A stretch of DNA of 33,199 nucleotides from CAZYVD01 sp964651045. Lineage in GTDB: Bacteria; Zhuqueibacterota; QNDG01; DSAB01. The translations under genes and the position numbers were made by a program. The DNA is taken from assembly GCA_964651045.1 (NCBI GenBank), contig CAZYVD010000026.1:1-33199 (forward strand), written 5' to 3'. The notes below the pieces were generated by a model. It ran no database searches. It worked only from the letters and a program-made list of their open reading frames with translations, and had not been told where the DNA came from. Shown piece after piece: positions 31,031-33,199 of this stretch (positions are counted from its first letter, which is position 1; every line of letters starts with the position of its first letter).

Positions 31031-32827
31031 TTGGCTAAAAAGGAGAGCATAATACATGGATTGTTAAAAGGACTTCCTGTATCAGAAGGTATTGCAATCG
31101 GAAAAGTTCTAATAATGGAAAGCCCGTGGGATGAGGTCGTTCCTTATGATATTGAAGATGACAAGGTAAAGAAAGAGCTTAATAGATACAGTAAGGCAAT
31201 CGATGAAGTAATTCTCCAGCTTGCAGAGTGTAGGGATCTGGTATATAATGAAATAGGAGAAGATGAGTCAAAGATTTTTGAGGCACACCTCTCGATATTG
31301 AAAGATCCATTCTTCAAAAAAGAGATTCCTGAACTGATAAAGAAGAAAAAAAAGAATGCTGAGTACATCCTAAAACATGGGTTAAAGAGACTGCAGAGCT
31401 CATTCAATAAGATGGAGAACGACTATTTCCGCACCAGGGTAGACGATGTCCATGATGTTGCAATCCGAATTCTCAGGATTCTTCTTCAATTAGAAGACGA
31501 TAGGTATCATTTAGATAAACCCGCAGTCCTTGTGGCAAATAGGTTGACTCCTTCTGATACAGCCCGAATCTACAAAGAAAAAATAATAGGCATTGTGACC
31601 GAGATGGGAGGAAAGAATTCTCATACATCGATACTTGCTCGCTCTATGGGGCTTCCTGCAATTGTTGGTGTTGATAGATTGATGTCCAGGGCAAGGAGCG
31701 CTGAGACCATTATTGTAGATGGGAACTCTGGCATAGTTCACATAGATCCTACAGAAGAGATATTGGATGGATATCGAAGAAGGCAGAAGCAGCTAGAAAT
31801 ATATAGAAGAAAATTGTCGAAGGACATACAGCTTCCTTCGAGGACTTTAGATAATGTTGATATTTCATTAAAAGCTAACATAACAATAACGGCAGACATA
31901 AGCATGGCAGTTCGATACAGGGCAGATGGCATCGGTCTTTTTCGCACCGAGCTTCCTTTTCTCAGTGCAGGCCGACTACTCAGCGAGGAAGAACAGTTCA
32001 AGATATATAAGACCGTGATAGAGAGCATGAAAGATAAGATTGTTACTATCAGAACACTCGACCTTGGAGGAGACAAATTCTTGCCATTTCAGGGGATAGA
32101 AAAGGAAAGGAATCCTTTCTTAGGGTGGCGTTCTATTCGGATATTTCTTCAGGAGAAGGAAATATTTAAAGTGCAGCTTCGGGCAATATTGAGGGCAAGT
32201 GTTTATGGGAAGGTCAGGATTCTATTCCCAATGATTTCTAGTCTCGAAGAGATATTTGAGATCAGGGGGGTATTTGATGAGACAAAGCATGAGTTGAAAA
32301 AGAAGAAGATTTCCTATGATGAGAAGATTCCAGTTGGTATCATGATTGAAATTCCTTCTGCTGCAATCATGGCCGATCGTTTTGCAGACCATGTCGATTT
32401 TTTAAGCATTGGAACAAACGATCTTATTCAATATACTCTGGCTGTGGACAGGAACAATGAAAAGGTTGCTAAGTTTTATCAACCTGTGAATCCTGCGATA
32501 TTGAAATTAATACATAATACAATAGTATGTGCAAAAGATGCGGGCAAATCTGTTTCTATTTGTGGAGAGATGGCCGGAAATCCATTGTACACAGGAATGC
32601 TATTAGGGTTTGGACTGAGGGAGCTCAGTATGAGTCCTGTAATGCTTCCTGAGGTAAAGGAACGGGTGAGAGCCATTACGATTGATGAGTGTGAAGAACT
32701 GGCAGAGGAAATTTTAAAACTGACATCTGTAAGTGAAATCGATAGTTTATTGATAGATTTTCATAGGCGTGTAAATAAGAAACAATCTGTCCCATATTTT
32801 GAAGAATATGATAGAAGCAGTGTTTGA
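31031..32827 (+). CDS. ptsI: Phosphoenolpyruvate-protein phosphotransferase (PTS enzyme I)
   Basis: The protein (598 residues from TTG 31031) has the enzyme I layout. The N-terminal HPr-binding helical domain precedes the phosphohistidine motif GGKNSHTSILARSMGLPAIV (His198). The PEP-binding TIM barrel carries GIGLFRTELPFL, LDLGGDK, GIMIEIPSA, IGTNDLIQYTLAVDRNNEKV and a VSICGEMAGNP segment. TTG 31031 has GGAGG 7 bp upstream, whereas TTG 31013 has none. Enzyme I moves phosphate from PEP to HPr. No HPr or EII gene is nearby in the window, so it may serve a sugar PTS elsewhere or a regulatory PTS. It is the last gene of the compact cluster before an IS element. Confidence 0.95.
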   Translation: MAKKESIIHGLLKGLPVSEGIAIGKVLIMESPWDEVVPYDIEDDKVKKELNRYSKAIDEVILQLAECRDLVYNEIGEDESKIFEAHLSILKDPFFKKEIPELIKKKKKNAEYILKHGLKRLQSSFNKMENDYFRTRVDDVHDVAIRILRILLQLEDDRYHLDKPAVLVANRLTPSDTARIYKEKIIGIVTEMGGKNSHTSILARSMGLPAIVGVDRLMSRARSAETIIVDGNSGIVHIDPTEEILDGYRRRQKQLEIYRRKLSKDIQLPSRTLDNVDISLKANITITADISMAVRYRADGIGLFRTELPFLSAGRLLSEEEQFKIYKTVIESMKDKIVTIRTLDLGGDKFLPFQGIEKERNPFLGWRSIRIFLQEKEIFKVQLRAILRASVYGKVRILFPMISSLEEIFEIRGVFDETKHELKKKKISYDEKIPVGIMIEIPSAAIMADRFADHVDFLSIGTNDLIQYTLAVDRNNEKVAKFYQPVNPAILKLIHNTIVCAKDAGKSVSICGEMAGNPLYTGMLLGFGLRELSMSPVMLPEVKERVRAITIDECEELAEEILKLTSVSEIDSLLIDFHRRVNKKQSVPYFEEYDRSSV

Positions 32828-32994
32828 TAGTAAGTGATTGGTAATCATAAGTCTCGATTAAAAAAGTTTTTAAATTAAATAGGTTTTAAATAGTCATTAG
32901 AATTGACACTTTTATACTCAAGAGAATCTGGTTATTCAAAGCGGTGTTTTGTATTGGTTCATCGTGAATTGGAATTTTCCATATTCAAAATAAG

Positions 32995-33199
32995 TTAGTT
33001 ACTAATAGATAATATTTGTCTCTTTGCTCTTTGAAATTCTCTTCTTTGTTTTTCTCGATTGGCTTTTCTTCTTGCTCTGGCTTGATCAAGTTTTTTATCT
33101 CGACTGGCAAAAATCTCAAGCTCTCTACCGTTAAGCTTATCTATGGGAGTAATGTAACCAATCGCTGAATGAAGCCTTCTGGTATTATAGTATTCAACA
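32995..33199 (-). CDS. IS3-type transposase, C-terminal end only (cut by window edge)
   Basis: Translation of the minus strand gives VEYYNTRRLHSAIGYITPID, then KLNGRELEIFASRDKKLDQA and a very basic tail (RARRKANREKQRREFQRAKR), ending in TAA at 32995-32997. The YNxxRLHSAIGYxTP block is the end of the rve integrase core of IS3-family OrfB (or a close IS481-like relative). The rest lies beyond 33199, including most of the DDE domain. The open frame suggests an intact copy, but only 67 residues are visible. The outer element end is expected between 32870 and 32994; I could not fix it. Confidence 0.85.
   Translation of the reverse strand, partial: VEYYNTRRLHSAIGYITPIDKLNGRELEIFASRDKKLDQARARRKANREKQRREFQRAKRQILSISN

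Noticed and set aside
32903..32908. TTGACA near the right end as a promoter
   Set aside because: No -10-like hexamer at 15-19 bp spacing and no + strand gene follows within the window.

Overview
The window looks like a bacterial chromosome segment of roughly 40% G+C by eye. Two adjacent secreted proteins end in FlgD-like sorting domains of the type 'NYPNPF / NFPNPFNSET', a signature of the Fibrobacteres-Chlorobi-Bacteroidetes (FCB) group and allied candidate phyla. I cannot name the organism. Nearly all genes are on the + strand, tightly packed, with 1-28 bp overlaps and several TTG or GTG starts that have good ribosome-binding sites.

Region 1 (1-11854) is a cell-surface polysaccharide locus. 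It holds a radical SAM protein cut by the window edge, two GT4 and one GT2 glycosyltransferases, an asparagine-synthase-like enzyme without a glutaminase domain, a FemAB-type acyltransferase, a hexapeptide-repeat acetyltransferase, a polysaccharide deacetylase, an O-antigen ligase/polymerase, a Wzx-like flippase, and an unrecognised protein that looks like an alpha/alpha toroid. Together these could build, decorate, flip and polymerise an envelope glycan.

Region 2 (11844-18918) continues in the same direction with three exported proteins: a Tat-signal DUF362 protein with a sorting domain, a parallel beta-helix protein with a sorting domain, and a large protein with a PL11-like/FG-GAP propeller followed by four fibronectin III repeats. 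Two of those repeats share 188 identical bases. A tRNA-Arg(TCT) with its own promoter and a rho-independent terminator closes the region.

Region 3 (about 19100-22755) is an AT-rich accessory island. It has two minus-strand genes (a six-bladed beta-propeller protein and a CxxC thioredoxin-like lipoprotein), possible tiny ORFs and a perfect 15-bp inverted repeat upstream of them, a decayed IS5/IS1182-type transposase, and a gene-free stretch with a palindromic element.

Region 4 (22756-32827) returns to compact + strand genes: a small membrane protein, a MerR-type regulator, RlmH, a NUDIX hydrolase, DNA polymerase IV, MltG, PcrA helicase, ThiC, peptide deformylase and PTS enzyme I. The right edge cuts an IS3-type transposase on the minus strand.

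The most interesting parts are the polysaccharide locus joined to sorting-domain proteins (including an unusual Tat-DUF362-sorting-domain fusion) and the propeller/thioredoxin island with mini-ORFs and a hairpin. No complete new system is proven by sequence reading alone.
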